Source: JAAELZ01 sp965237485 (lineage in GTDB: Bacteria; Pseudomonadota; Gammaproteobacteria; Arenicellales; Poriferihabitantaceae). Taken from it: a DNA stretch of 64,000 nt. The position numbers were made by a program, and so were the translations under genes. Below the pieces are notes generated by a model. It made no database searches. It saw only the letters and a program-made list of their open reading frames with translations, and was not told the origin of the DNA. The stretch is taken from contig CBDEFQ010000004.1 in the NCBI GenBank assembly GCA_965237485.1, positions 682,001 through 746,000 on the forward strand, in the 5' to 3' direction. Numbering within the stretch: position 1 is the first letter of the stretch; the number at the start of each line of letters is the position of its first letter. Below are positions 25,108 to 33,958 of the stretch, piece after piece.

Positions 25108-26631
25108 TTAATCGAGCACTTCGTCGGAATCATCAGACATATCTAACCAAATAGTTTTCATCTCAGTGTATTGGTCATGCGCGTGGATAGAGTTATCACG
25201 CCCACCAAAGCCCGATTGTTTATAGCCTCCGAATGGGGTGCTAATGTCCCCTTCTCCAAAACAATTTACGGTTACTGTGCCGGCTTTAATATTTCGGGCC
25301 ATGCGGTGCGCAGTTTTTACGTTTGCGGTGAACACTGAAGCTGTTAATCCATACTCTGTGTCATTCGCAACCGCCAATGCTTCATCTGCACTTGAAACGC
25401 TAATGATGGATAAAACTGGACCAAATATTTCTTCCTTAGCAATGGTCATTTCAGGGGTAACTTTATCGAAGATAGTTGGCTCAATAAAGTACCCACGGTT
25501 ATTCTTCACTGCCTTACCACCCAGGATAACTTTAGCACCTTGCTTTTTACCCAATTCAATATAATGCAATATTTTCTTGTATTGCTCCTCTGAAATAATC
25601 GCACCAAGCACATTGCTTGGGTTGAGTGGATCACCCATTTTCCATTCACGCGCGCGGTGCAAAACACGCTCCAGCAAAGCATCTTTAACCTTTTCGTGAA
25701 CAATTAACCTTGAATTAGATGAACAGTTTTCGCCCATATTCCAAAACACCGCACTGGTAACGTGCTGAGCCACTATATCTAAATTTTCCGCATCTTCGAG
25801 CACCACACAAGGATTTTTACCACCGCATTCAAGTACCACTTTCTTTAAATTGCTTTGCGCCGAGTATTCTAAAAAATAGCGACCAACTTCAGTGGAACCG
25901 GTAAACGACACCATATCAACATCTGCATGCAGTCCCAAGGCTTTTCCCGTGACTTCACCTTTGCCAGGTAGGATATTTAATACGCCATCAGGCAGACCTG
26001 CTTCCTGCGCTAGCTCCGCAATGCGCAGCGCAGTCATGCTGGTCTCTTCTGCTGGCTTTATGATGACACTGTTACCCGCTGCCAGTGCTGGGCCAAGTTT
26101 CCAAGCGACCATCAAGATTGGGAAATTCCACGGCAACACACAAGCAACCACGCCAATGGGTTCACGCACAATCATCGCAACCGCATCATTACCTACTGGA
26201 GCCACTTGGTCGTATATCTTGTCAATTGCCTCTGCATGCCATTCCATGCAATTAAGTGATTCAGGAAGATCAATGGTTTCGATCTCGTGAATTGGCTTAC
26301 CACTTTCAATGCTCTCTAGCACCGCTAATTCGCGCTGATTACGGCGCATTAGTTTGCACATCTGAATGATGATTTTTTTGCGGTCGGTGGGGTGTTGTTT
26401 TGCCCATACACCGCTATCAAATGCCTCTCTCGCTTTTAGTACAGCAAAATCAACCTCCTGCTGCCCGCAAGCCGCTATCTCAGCCAATGGTTTATTAGTG
26501 GCTGGATTAATGCTTGTTAAAGTAGCACCATCCGCGGCGGCGCAGGCTTTACCATTTATAAATGCGTTGGTGGGCAAGCTGATGGACTTGGCCAACGCGG
26601 CATATTCTTCTTGGGTCAGTAAAGTGGTCAT
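25108..26631 (-). CDS. NAD(P)-dependent aldehyde dehydrogenase
   Basis: The 507 residues show all ALDH marks: PWNFPILMVAWKLGPALAAGN, FTGSTEVGRYF near residue 245, LECGGKNPCVV with the catalytic Glu, and FWNMGENCSSNSR with the catalytic Cys near 305. GPVLSII and PFGGYKQSGFGGRDNS follow near the C-terminus. The Cys context ENCSSNSR is a less common form than the usual QCC. It resembles PuuC-type dehydrogenases of amino-aldehydes. It lies between the DapA-like and FAD oxidoreductase genes, so it probably oxidises an aldehyde made in that pathway. Confidence 0.88.
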   Translation of the reverse strand: MTTLLTQEEYAALAKSISLPTNAFINGKACAAADGATLTSINPATNKPLAEIAACGQQEVDFAVLKAREAFDSGVWAKQHPTDRKKIIIQMCKLMRRNQRELAVLESIESGKPIHEIETIDLPESLNCMEWHAEAIDKIYDQVAPVGNDAVAMIVREPIGVVACVLPWNFPILMVAWKLGPALAAGNSVIIKPAEETSMTALRIAELAQEAGLPDGVLNILPGKGEVTGKALGLHADVDMVSFTGSTEVGRYFLEYSAQSNLKKVVLECGGKNPCVVLEDAENLDIVAQHVTSAVFWNMGENCSSNSRLIVHEKVKDALLERVLHRAREWKMGDPLNPSNVLGAIISEEQYKKILHYIELGKKQGAKVILGGKAVKNNRGYFIEPTIFDKVTPEMTIAKEEIFGPVLSIISVSSADEALAVANDTEYGLTASVFTANVKTAHRMARNIKAGTVTVNCFGEGDISTPFGGYKQSGFGGRDNSIHAHDQYTEMKTIWLDMSDDSDEVLD

Positions 26632-26651
26632 AATTTCAAATCTATTCGGTA

Positions 26652-27554
26652 TTAAGCAGCAACAATATTGGCGACGGTCGGCTTCAAGGTTCTTAGCACA
26701 GTTGTCAGTTGACGCTTCTCTTCTTTGTTAAGCGGGCCGATGGGAGAGCGTAACTCTCCTGCAGGTAGCCCAGCCAGCTCACAAGCATATTTAACTGACT
26801 GAATAAATTTGCCACCTTGTTCTAGTGTGTGCATAAACGGCATTAACGCCGACATAATACGTCTGCCCTTAGCGTAATCCTTTTCTATCGCACAAGCTTG
26901 ATAAAGCGCAAGATGCTCAGCGGGCAAGCAATTACTCCCTGCACAAACCCAACCCTTTGCACCCCACACGAAAAACTCTAACGCCTGATCGTCCATTCCA
27001 CAAAGTAAATCAATATGTGGGTAATCACGCGCTAATAAATGCACTTGGTTGATATCGCCGCTGGATTCTTTAATCGCACAGAAATTAGAACTGCGTCCGA
27101 CTCGGTCTAAGAACTCAGCTTGCATCATGGTGCCTGTTCGACCCGGATAATTGTAGAGAATAATGGGTAAATCTACAGCCCGATCTATCGCCAGTGCATG
27201 TCGCACCAGTTCAAGTTGCGTGGGCACTGCATAATAAGGTGAACCCAACAACACTGCATCTGCCCCATTTTTACGTGCTAATACGCCGTGTTCAATGCAA
27301 TCTTCGGTTCTAATCGCGCCAATGCCTACAATCAACGGCACACGTTTATTAATCACCTTATTCGCGGTCTGAGTTAACCTTTCTCGCTCCTGCGTAGATT
27401 GAGCGTAGTATTCACCCGTAGTCCCACCGACAATGATGCCATGCACACCTGAATCGATCAGGTGCTCTAGCATCACCACATAGTCAGTCTCATTGATGCT
27501 TCCATCAATGTTATACGGTGTGATGACCGGCGGAAATATTCCTTGGAACTTCAT
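26652..27554 (-). CDS. Dihydrodipicolinate synthase family enzyme
   Basis: The protein starts MKFQGIFPPVITPYN when the ATG at 27554 is used; an upstream Met at 27593 lies inside the operator and adds unconvincing residues. DapA-family hallmarks follow: GGTTGEYYAQS, ILYNYPGRTG with the catalytic Tyr near residue 137, and CAIKESSGD with the Schiff-base Lys near 165. Family members include aldolases and the deaminase that turns pyrroline-4-hydroxy-2-carboxylate into alpha-ketoglutarate semialdehyde. The neighbouring dehydrogenases make that last role attractive, though unproven. It is the first gene after the GntR operator. Confidence 0.85.
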   Translation of the reverse strand: MKFQGIFPPVITPYNIDGSINETDYVVMLEHLIDSGVHGIIVGGTTGEYYAQSTQERERLTQTANKVINKRVPLIVGIGAIRTEDCIEHGVLARKNGADAVLLGSPYYAVPTQLELVRHALAIDRAVDLPIILYNYPGRTGTMMQAEFLDRVGRSSNFCAIKESSGDINQVHLLARDYPHIDLLCGMDDQALEFFVWGAKGWVCAGSNCLPAEHLALYQACAIEKDYAKGRRIMSALMPFMHTLEQGGKFIQSVKYACELAGLPAGELRSPIGPLNKEEKRQLTTVLRTLKPTVANIVAA

Positions 27555-27570
27555 CTGGTGTCTACTTGTT

Positions 27571-27595
27571 AATTGTATACATAGAATATACAATT
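27571..27595. promoter_or_regulatory. Palindromic operator, probable GntR site
   Basis: AATTGTATA at 27571-27579 and TATACAATT at 27587-27595 form a perfect 9-base dyad separated by seven bases. It sits between the DapA-like gene and the divergent GntR-family gene. The TTGTATAC-type half-site is normal for FCD-type GntR regulators. It probably controls both directions. Confidence 0.75.
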
Positions 27596-27634
27596 AAATT
27601 TTAAGCATTGTAAAGAGTGGGCTTGTAAAAATAT

Positions 27635-28318
27635 ATGGATCAAAAGATAGACATTTATAGTGCTTTGCGTGAGCAAATAATCTCTATGCAACGCAAACCT
27701 GGTGAAAGCTTAGATGAAAAATCCTTAGTGCAAGAGTTCGGTGGTTCACGGACGCCAGTTCGAGAAGCATTAATAAAGCTAAATGCTGAAGGTTTTGTAG
27801 AGACCAGAAAAAACCGAGGTTCCACCGTTGCTGACTTAGACTTAAACACGCTGAAGTCCATATTTGAAGCACGTAGCTTTATTGAAAAAGCCATCACCCG
27901 ATTAGCCTGCTTGCGTCGCACTAAAGCGAACCTTGATTTCATGGAACAGTATAAACAAGAATTCATGAAGGCACTAGAAGCTAGCAATGTGGGCATAATG
28001 GCCAGATCAAACGCCCTCTTCAATCTGGAAATGGCCGCGGCAACACAAAACAAATATCTACATGATTGCTATCGAAGGATATTGGCAGACCACGAGAGAG
28101 TGGCGCAGCTGTGGTACCGACACAACTTTGAATCTAACAATCAGCAAGCGAATCAAGCTATCGCTTTACAGCACCAACAATTATTCGATGCATTAGCGAA
28201 CAAAGATCAACAAGAGGCCGCTCGAATTTGCATTAAATATAGCGATCAATGTAAGGGTGGCTTGGTCCAAATTCTCAGTGCAGGTGAACAAGACATAGCG
28301 GATATAAAGTTTACTTAA
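27635..28318 (+). CDS. GntR-family transcriptional regulator (FCD type)
   Basis: The 227-residue protein has the N-terminal winged helix with LVQEFGGSRTPVREALIKLNAEGFVETRKNRGSTV in the first 65 residues, here read in consecutive parts. A C-terminal all-helical FCD domain follows, with FEARSFIEKAITRLA and a metal-site His in QHQQLFDALANKD. These regulators respond to small acids and usually repress the neighbouring catabolic operon. It diverges from the DapA-like operon and the palindrome lies between them, so auto- and operon control is likely. The start is the ATG at 27635. Confidence 0.88.
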   Translation: MDQKIDIYSALREQIISMQRKPGESLDEKSLVQEFGGSRTPVREALIKLNAEGFVETRKNRGSTVADLDLNTLKSIFEARSFIEKAITRLACLRRTKANLDFMEQYKQEFMKALEASNVGIMARSNALFNLEMAAATQNKYLHDCYRRILADHERVAQLWYRHNFESNNQQANQAIALQHQQLFDALANKDQQEAARICIKYSDQCKGGLVQILSAGEQDIADIKFT

Positions 28319-28553
28319 GTAACTTAACTACTGACCCAACGGGATAACTAAAGGGGCGTGGCTTAACATTCACTAGATTGGTATAGCATATTTGTTGGCG
28401 TGCTGGAGCCCTAGTTGTCAATCAGCGTTTAAAACTGGACACCTGTCAGCGAGTAAAACTGAACAATTAAATACAATAATATTTCTTTATCATCAACTCA
28501 AGTGAAGCGTAGCGAAACTTGAGTTGATGAATCAATCCTGCTTTCTTGCGATG

Positions 28554-29306
28554 TTATTTTTTAGTGACAGTCTTGAGCTTTGCTTTAGTGCTAGACTGCT
28601 TGAATCGATATGAGTCGTTACCCGTTTCAATAATTGAGCAATGATGAGTCACTCTGTCGAGCAAAGCCGTGGTCATTTTCTCGTCGCCAAATACCTGCAC
28701 CCATTCACTGACATTAAGCTTGGTGGTAAACACGATGGAGGTTTTCTCGTATAGCTTGCTGATCAGGTGGAATAATAGTGCGCCACCCGATGCGGGGAAG
28801 GGTAAATATCCCAGCTCATCGAATATCACCGCATCTAACGGTTGCATAATTCGTGCTAGCCGCCCCTGCTTCTCATCCTGCTGTTCTTTGATCAGCAGAT
28901 TAACCAGGTCCACCACATTGTAAAACCGAACCCGATGACCTGAATGAATGGCTTTAATGCCTAAGGCCGTAGCTAAATGGGTTTTGCCTGTTCCAGTGCC
29001 ACCGACAAAGATGAGGTTATGGGCTCTGTCCATATAGTCAGCCTGAGACAAATCCTCGATGAGCGCGGGTTCAACTTCGCTCTGGGTAAAGTCAAATTGC
29101 TGTAAATCACGGTGATGAGGGAATTTAGCCACCTTCATTGGGTAGTTAAGCCGCCTCACTTCTCGGTCCGTTCGCTCGGCATCCATCAATTTAATTAACC
29201 CAGATTGCAACGTTACTTTAGAACGAGGCGAATCTATCAACTCAGGTAAGCATGGTGCCATACCGTGTAGTTTAAGGGCTTTAAGATCATCAACAAGTTC
29301 AAGCAT
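28554..29306 (-). CDS. istB: IS21 helper ATPase IstB
   Basis: The 250 residues contain the AAA+ core: FVGGTGTGKTHLATALG (Walker A) near residue 100 and AVIFDELGYLPF (Walker B) near 160, followed by FTTKLNVSEW (sensor region). IstB assists target choice by the IstA transposase. It overlaps istA by eight bases, indicating translational coupling. This copy appears intact, unlike the one at 59772-60692. Confidence 0.93.
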   Translation of the reverse strand: MLELVDDLKALKLHGMAPCLPELIDSPRSKVTLQSGLIKLMDAERTDREVRRLNYPMKVAKFPHHRDLQQFDFTQSEVEPALIEDLSQADYMDRAHNLIFVGGTGTGKTHLATALGIKAIHSGHRVRFYNVVDLVNLLIKEQQDEKQGRLARIMQPLDAVIFDELGYLPFPASGGALLFHLISKLYEKTSIVFTTKLNVSEWVQVFGDEKMTTALLDRVTHHCSIIETGNDSYRFKQSSTKAKLKTVTKK

Positions 29307-30798
29307 GGCTCACCTCCGCGCACAGCGGGTCATAGCGGGTCACGTTCGCTGCCGAGGGGACAGCTAATACAGGCGCATTGGTAATTGTCATCACTTGGGC
29401 CGAATCAGGTTCCGTTAACCGATGCACCAAATTGGTAATGACTGATAGCTGAGTCGTATTGGCATCTAATGCCCGCTCACAGGCCACCGTGACTGTTTCC
29501 AAGCCATGCTGGTGAATCAATAGTAACAATGGTACAAACTCTCGGTCACCGCCATCACGTTTGAGGTACTGTTTTTTGAGTGTTAGCAGTGCCTTGGGTA
29601 AATCCCAATCAACAAACGGTGCGCCATTGCGTAATGCGCCAGGTTTAATCTCCAGTACGGGCAGATAATGCCAAGGATCAAAGATCATTTGATGACGACC
29701 GAAACAGCGAGCATGTGAAGTCACTTCCACATCGTCAACCACGACTTTAATCCTATCTGCATAGGCTCTAACAGAAACAGCTTGGCCAACATACCGACAG
29801 GGTACGGAGTATTGATTGCGGTCGTAGTGCACCACACAGGTTTTATGCACACGCGCCAAACGCTCATGATATCCATCAAAGGCTACCATCGCGGGACGTA
29901 AGCTCGGCTGCTCCTCGGCAAACACTTCATCAATTAGTCTTGATTTGTCAGTCGGGTGTGGGCGTTCACCAAGTCGAGCACAACGTTGCTCCAGCCATTG
30001 GTTTAATTCATCTAAAGCAGCAAAGCGCACCCGTGGAACAAACAGCCTTTGGCGCATAACACCGACCTGACGTTCAACCTGGCCTTTCTCCCAACCCGCT
30101 GCCGGTGTACAGGCAATCGGTTCAATCAGATAATGATTCATCCGGCTTAGAAAGCGGTGATTAAACTCACGCCGCTTACCCTTAAACAATGCACTGACTA
30201 TGGTCTTAGGGTGATCGTATATCATCTTCTGAGGTAAGCCCTCAAAGAAATCAAACGCCCGAATATGTGCATCAAACACCCTCTCCTGTGTTTCTCTGGG
30301 ATAGGCCCTAAGATATGATTTACGCGAATGACATAAACGAAAGTGGGCTAGTTTGATCTTGACACCAAACCCACCCAGAATGACTTGTTCATGTGACCAA
30401 TCAAACTGACAGGCTTCACCTGGTGCAAAAACCAATGGCACAAATGCTTGTTTAATACATGACCGCGAGTGATCCTTCCACGCTTTGACAAACCGTTGAA
30501 CGCTGTCATAAGCCCCTCGATACCCTTGCAACTCAATCTCTTCATACAGTTGAACTGCATTACGTCTTTCTCGCACTGAGCGAGCTGCGTCCACTTCAAG
30601 CAAATTGATCAACTGAGGTTTGAACTTATCCAGCTTCGGACAGACTATTGGCACCGACCGCTGATATTCAGGTTCGCTTGGCGCGTTGTTTAAATATTTA
30701 TAAATAGTGGTGCGTGATAAATTGAATTCACGCGACACCTCGCTTACTTTGCGACCTTCTACTAAACACAAACGTCGTATCTTGGTACATATAGGCAT
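29299..30798 (-). CDS. istA: IS21 transposase IstA
   Basis: The protein begins MPICTKIRRLCLVEGRKVSEVSREFNLSRTTIYKYL, quoted in two parts: a start at 30798 and a helix-turn-helix from GRKVSEVSREF onward. The DDE integrase core has CQFDWSHEQVIL with the first Asp, PQKMIYDHPKTIV with the second, and GWEKGQVERQVGV with the Glu. A Mu-type C-terminal beta region follows. A longer frame to 30849 enters the terminal repeat and is less likely. The length of about 499 residues is normal. Confidence 0.92.
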   Translation of the reverse strand: MPICTKIRRLCLVEGRKVSEVSREFNLSRTTIYKYLNNAPSEPEYQRSVPIVCPKLDKFKPQLINLLEVDAARSVRERRNAVQLYEEIELQGYRGAYDSVQRFVKAWKDHSRSCIKQAFVPLVFAPGEACQFDWSHEQVILGGFGVKIKLAHFRLCHSRKSYLRAYPRETQERVFDAHIRAFDFFEGLPQKMIYDHPKTIVSALFKGKRREFNHRFLSRMNHYLIEPIACTPAAGWEKGQVERQVGVMRQRLFVPRVRFAALDELNQWLEQRCARLGERPHPTDKSRLIDEVFAEEQPSLRPAMVAFDGYHERLARVHKTCVVHYDRNQYSVPCRYVGQAVSVRAYADRIKVVVDDVEVTSHARCFGRHQMIFDPWHYLPVLEIKPGALRNGAPFVDWDLPKALLTLKKQYLKRDGGDREFVPLLLLIHQHGLETVTVACERALDANTTQLSVITNLVHRLTEPDSAQVMTITNAPVLAVPSAANVTRYDPLCAEVSHA

Positions 30799-30914
30799 AC
30801 AAATCACCTGACAGTTTCCTCGGATTAATGGCTCCGAGACAGTTAACAATAAAGGTGTTCAGTTTTGTACGCTGATCACCCACGAAACTGTTCATTTTTG
30901 CACGCTGTTCAACA

Positions 30915-31634
30915 CCTTCTTCTATCGGCCAAAGACGTAAGCCACAGCCAGAAGGTCAACCTGGCTATAGCCGTGTAGATACAGTGCATCAGGGCGATAA
31001 GGACAAGGTTAAAGGGGTCTATCATATCAACGCCGTTGATGAGATCACCCCGTTTGAAGTCGTGTCTTCTACACAGAAAATATCAGAGCCATTCTTGATG
31101 CCTATTCTCACTCAAATGCTAGAGCAGTTCCCCTTTGTGATTAAAGGCTTTCATGCCGATAATGGCAGTGAATACATTAACCAATCGGTGGTGCGATTGT
31201 TGAATAAGCTATTAATCGAGTTGACCAAATCCAGGGCTAGACACCGTAACGACAATGCCTTAGTTGAGTGCAACAATGGGGCCATCGTGCGCAAGCATCT
31301 TGGCTTCATGCATATCCCGCAAAAATATGCGCCTGAGATTAATCAATTTGCCACCGACTTTCTTAACCCTTATTTGAATTATCACCGACCTTGTTTCTTC
31401 CCACAGATCAGCACTAACAACAAAGGAAAACAAGTCAAAACCTATCCATATCGAAACATGATGACGCCTTATGAAAAACTCAAATCGTTGACCAATGCAC
31501 AGTCATATCTTAAAACTCACATCTCGTTTACAATGCTTGACGATATCGTTTATCAGATGACTGATAATGAGGTAGCAAAACAACTCAATGAGGAAAAAAC
31601 TAAACTCTTTAAAAACATCTTTGAACAGAAATGA
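30915..31634 (+). pseudogene. Transposase remnant (integrase-core type), 5' end lost
   Basis: The frame is open from the IS21 edge at 30915 and reads RRKPQPEGQPGYSRVDTVHQGD, cut here to its two key parts, EGQPGYSRVDTV and HQGD. Then come YHINAVDEITPFEVV, FHADNGSEYINQSVV with the second Asp, and RHRNDNALVECNNGAIV with the Glu, so the rve catalytic core is kept. The DNA-binding N-terminus is missing. The family is not certain. It is probably a leftover cut by IS21 insertion or by recombination. Confidence 0.75.
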
Positions 31635-31774
31635 CAATCAACTTCTCGGTATCATTCCTGTATTGGAATAAACTGAGCTCTAATACATGCTGTACTGGCG
31701 TGCGCAAGAAACAATAGGGTAATAATTAGAACTCTCATAGTGCATCCAATATTAGACTATATAAAAAGCCGTTT

Positions 31775-32260
31775 CTACATTAAGCACCATTCTTCCCAGC
31801 TAATTGTTCGGCCAGGGTATGCCGGATTGACAAACGGCCATTCACTCGCCACCCAAGAATGCACTGTATCAAATAGATGCTGATCTAACCCTGTTTGAGC
31901 TTCAGATTCCCTAACCCACATTAAAATTTCTACGTCGTAATCCCCTCTGCGGCTCGGATAAATATACAGGCAGCCCAGAACGCTGTTCTCATTCAATCTA
32001 ACAACGGTGTAGGCGAATGAAGTTCTTAGCTGAAACTCGGTTTGATGCCAACCTAACTCAATCGTATTTTGTTCTTTAGTTAATCCTGTAGGCCACTGCG
32101 CCCCAGGTTTGAAAACTGTTTTTAGGCGATGTTCGCTACTCATCACCGCCTCGAAGTTTTTGTCAACATCATCAATACTTAAACAACGCAACCGCATTCT
32201 CGCCGTTTCAAGCAGCTGTGGCACCTCGAAGTCTTCGGGCACTATCGGCAGGTTATACAT
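31775..32260 (-). CDS. GNAT-family N-acetyltransferase-like protein
   Basis: The 161-residue protein has LETARMRLRCLSIDDVDKNFEAVM at the N-terminus, split by function into a strand and a helix, then FAYTVVRLNENSVLGCLYIYP, the central GNAT strands, and VEILMWVRESEAQTGLDQHLFDTV, where the acetyl-CoA loop would lie. The pyrophosphate loop is weak, since the usual RGxGxG is absent. The substrate is unknown. It stands alone between a transposase remnant and the toxin-antitoxin pair. Confidence 0.65.
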   Translation of the reverse strand: MYNLPIVPEDFEVPQLLETARMRLRCLSIDDVDKNFEAVMSSEHRLKTVFKPGAQWPTGLTKEQNTIELGWHQTEFQLRTSFAYTVVRLNENSVLGCLYIYPSRRGDYDVEILMWVRESEAQTGLDQHLFDTVHSWVASEWPFVNPAYPGRTISWEEWCLM

Positions 32261-32343
32261 TCAAGCTAGAAAATTCAGTTGAAACACAAAAGTCTGCCAA
32301 AAAGAAATCCGCATACAGATAACAATTTATTTCACCAATGGGC

Positions 32344-32613
32344 CTAATGCTGATCATAATGACCGCCGATGGCAAAAATATAAACATATTCTTGGTCGTA
32401 TTTATAAATGAGCCTATCTTTCTGACTTATCCGCCTAGACCATAAGCCCGACAAATTATGTTTAAGGGACTCAGGCTTCCCTGTGCCACTCGCAGGGTCT
32501 TCACGAAGCATTTCTTTTAATAAACGACACAACACTTTGTGTAACTTTCTATCAGTTAACCGTAACTTTTCGTATGCAGCCCAAGTATTCCCCTCAAATA
32601 CCAACGATCTCAT
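32344..32613 (-). CDS. yoeB: Toxin YoeB (Txe/RelE superfamily)
   Basis: The 89-residue protein has the YoeB pattern: TWAAYEKLRLTDRKLHKVLCRLLKEM near the N-terminus, quoted in spirit as AAYEKL and LLKEMLRED, then GTGKPESLKHNLSGLWSRRI and DRLIYKYD, ending GGHYDQH with the catalytic His-Tyr near the C-terminus. YoeB cleaves mRNA on ribosomes. It overlaps its antitoxin gene by 20 bases, the usual coupling. Complete length suggests it is functional. Confidence 0.92.
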   Translation of the reverse strand: MRSLVFEGNTWAAYEKLRLTDRKLHKVLCRLLKEMLREDPASGTGKPESLKHNLSGLWSRRISQKDRLIYKYDQEYVYIFAIGGHYDQH

Positions 32614-32872
32614 CTATTTGTTCAGTCGATGGTTTATACCCCCTATTAGTCGAATTGCTATCTGTTGACTTGACAATTTGCTGCATCAATTCGCTATTTT
32701 GTAAGACGTATAAGGTCTCGCGGTCTCGCTCCCAATCATCGGCACTTAATACTACAAAGTCAGCCCCGCTTCGACGCGTGACTTTGAGTGGCACATGATC
32801 ACTTACCACTTGTTCCACAAAAGATTTGATATTCTCTCTAAACTTGTTAACGCTGATGCTGTCCATCTTCAA
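32594..32872 (-). CDS. yefM: Antitoxin of Phd/YefM family
   Basis: The 92-residue protein has an N-terminal Phd/YefM fold, SVNKFRENIKSFVEQVVSD, with VTRRSGADFVVLSADDWE, and a C-terminal tail that would bind YoeB. Such antitoxins bind the operon promoter and repress it with the toxin. It precedes yoeB with overlap. The TA pair lies between the IS21/GNAT segment and the dipeptidase gene, and may have come in with the mobile DNA. Confidence 0.9.
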   Translation of the reverse strand: MKMDSISVNKFRENIKSFVEQVVSDHVPLKVTRRSGADFVVLSADDWERDRETLYVLQNSELMQQIVKSTDSNSTNRGYKPSTEQIDEIVGI

Positions 32873-32963
32873 AATTATTATGTACTGTAATGCGGTATAT
32901 ACTAATACAAATGTTGGTTGGATTCAATCTGAGCTTTTCGTTTATACGGCTGCGTAGTATTAA

Positions 32964-33950
32964 TTATGCAGGGCCAAACGAGTCTCTATAAAAGCGTAGC
33001 CAATTCCCACCCATTATTTTAGCCACTTCGTCTTCGTGCATACCGAATTCTTTAAGCCCTTGGGCTATATTGCCAAAATGTAGGTTGTTCTCAAACCAAT
33101 GCGGTTGTTCTGGCCAATTAGCATTAGCGGCAGACCCTTCTCCATAGTCTTTATCGATAGACCATCGGCCATTACGCATCCAAGTAAGAATTGAGGTGGG
33201 TTGGTTTTGGCATAAATCTGAGCCAATACCAATATTATCAATTCCCATCATGTCAGCAGTTTTGGCAATCATCTCGCAGAAATCCACTAATTTGCAATCC
33301 GGGCCATCTTTTAAGTGAAAAGGATACAAACTAAAACCCAGCATACCGCCACTTTCACCCAATGCCTTAATTACAGTGCCTGACTTATTGCGCAATGCTG
33401 ACTCAAAGAACGTTGGATTGGCGTGGGTAATGGCTATAGGCCTAGTTGAAATTTCTATCGCATCTAAGGTAGAACGCTCCGCGCTGTGCGACATATCTAC
33501 GACCAAGCCAACGCGGTTCATTTCAGCAATCGCCTGTTTACCAAAACGGGTCACGCCACTGTCTTGTGCTTCATAACAGCCTGTCGCCAACGGGCTTTGG
33601 TTGTTATAAGTCAATTGCATGAATCGCACGCCGAGTTGGTGAAATATCTCAATTAGAAATACGTCATTATCTATTGGCGAGCAATTTTGAAAGCCGAACA
33701 CAATACCAGTGCGGTTTGATGCTTTTGCCTCCAGCACATCATCGGCTGTGCGCACCGGCATAATGAGGTCACTAAATTGTTGAAATTTTTGATTCCAGTC
33801 AGCAATATTGCTAATCGTTTCAAAGGTGTTTTCATGATAAACAATCGTTACGTGAACGCAATCGACCCCGCCTTTACGCATTTGCTCAAACACTTCGCGG
33901 CTCCAGTTTGAATACTGAAGCCCATCAATCAAGACGTATGGCTGGCTCAT
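32964..33950 (-). CDS. Membrane dipeptidase (peptidase M19 family)
   Basis: The 328-residue protein has the M19 features: IVFGFQNCSPI, FMQLTYNNQSPLATGCYE near residue 116, VDMSHSAERSTLDAIE with a metal His near 154, ITHANP with a second His near 173, and IGIGSDLCQNQ with the Asp near 242. M19 enzymes are zinc-dependent dipeptidases, but bacterial members also act on other amide substrates. No signal peptide is seen, so it is probably cytoplasmic. It lies 8 bases after an aldehyde dehydrogenase gene; M19 genes often occur in hydroxyproline catabolic clusters. Confidence 0.85.
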   Translation of the reverse strand: MSQPYVLIDGLQYSNWSREVFEQMRKGGVDCVHVTIVYHENTFETISNIADWNQKFQQFSDLIMPVRTADDVLEAKASNRTGIVFGFQNCSPIDNDVFLIEIFHQLGVRFMQLTYNNQSPLATGCYEAQDSGVTRFGKQAIAEMNRVGLVVDMSHSAERSTLDAIEISTRPIAITHANPTFFESALRNKSGTVIKALGESGGMLGFSLYPFHLKDGPDCKLVDFCEMIAKTADMMGIDNIGIGSDLCQNQPTSILTWMRNGRWSIDKDYGEGSAANANWPEQPHWFENNLHFGNIAQGLKEFGMHEDEVAKIMGGNWLRFYRDSFGPA

Positions 33951-33958
33951 AAAACTTC

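Larger units (their letters stand above)
28416..30914 (-). mobile_element. IS21-family element, copy 1
   Basis: The 2,499-base element runs from TGTCAATCAGCG at 28416 to the complementary terminus TGTTGAACAGCG at 30914. Each end holds two related repeats of the CAGCG...TGAACA type, the expected transposase sites. It contains istA and istB. No matching direct repeat flanks it: GCCCTAGT lies on the left and CCTTCTTC on the right. The right flank is a transposase remnant. Bases 28319-28415 on the left show no gene. Confidence 0.9.
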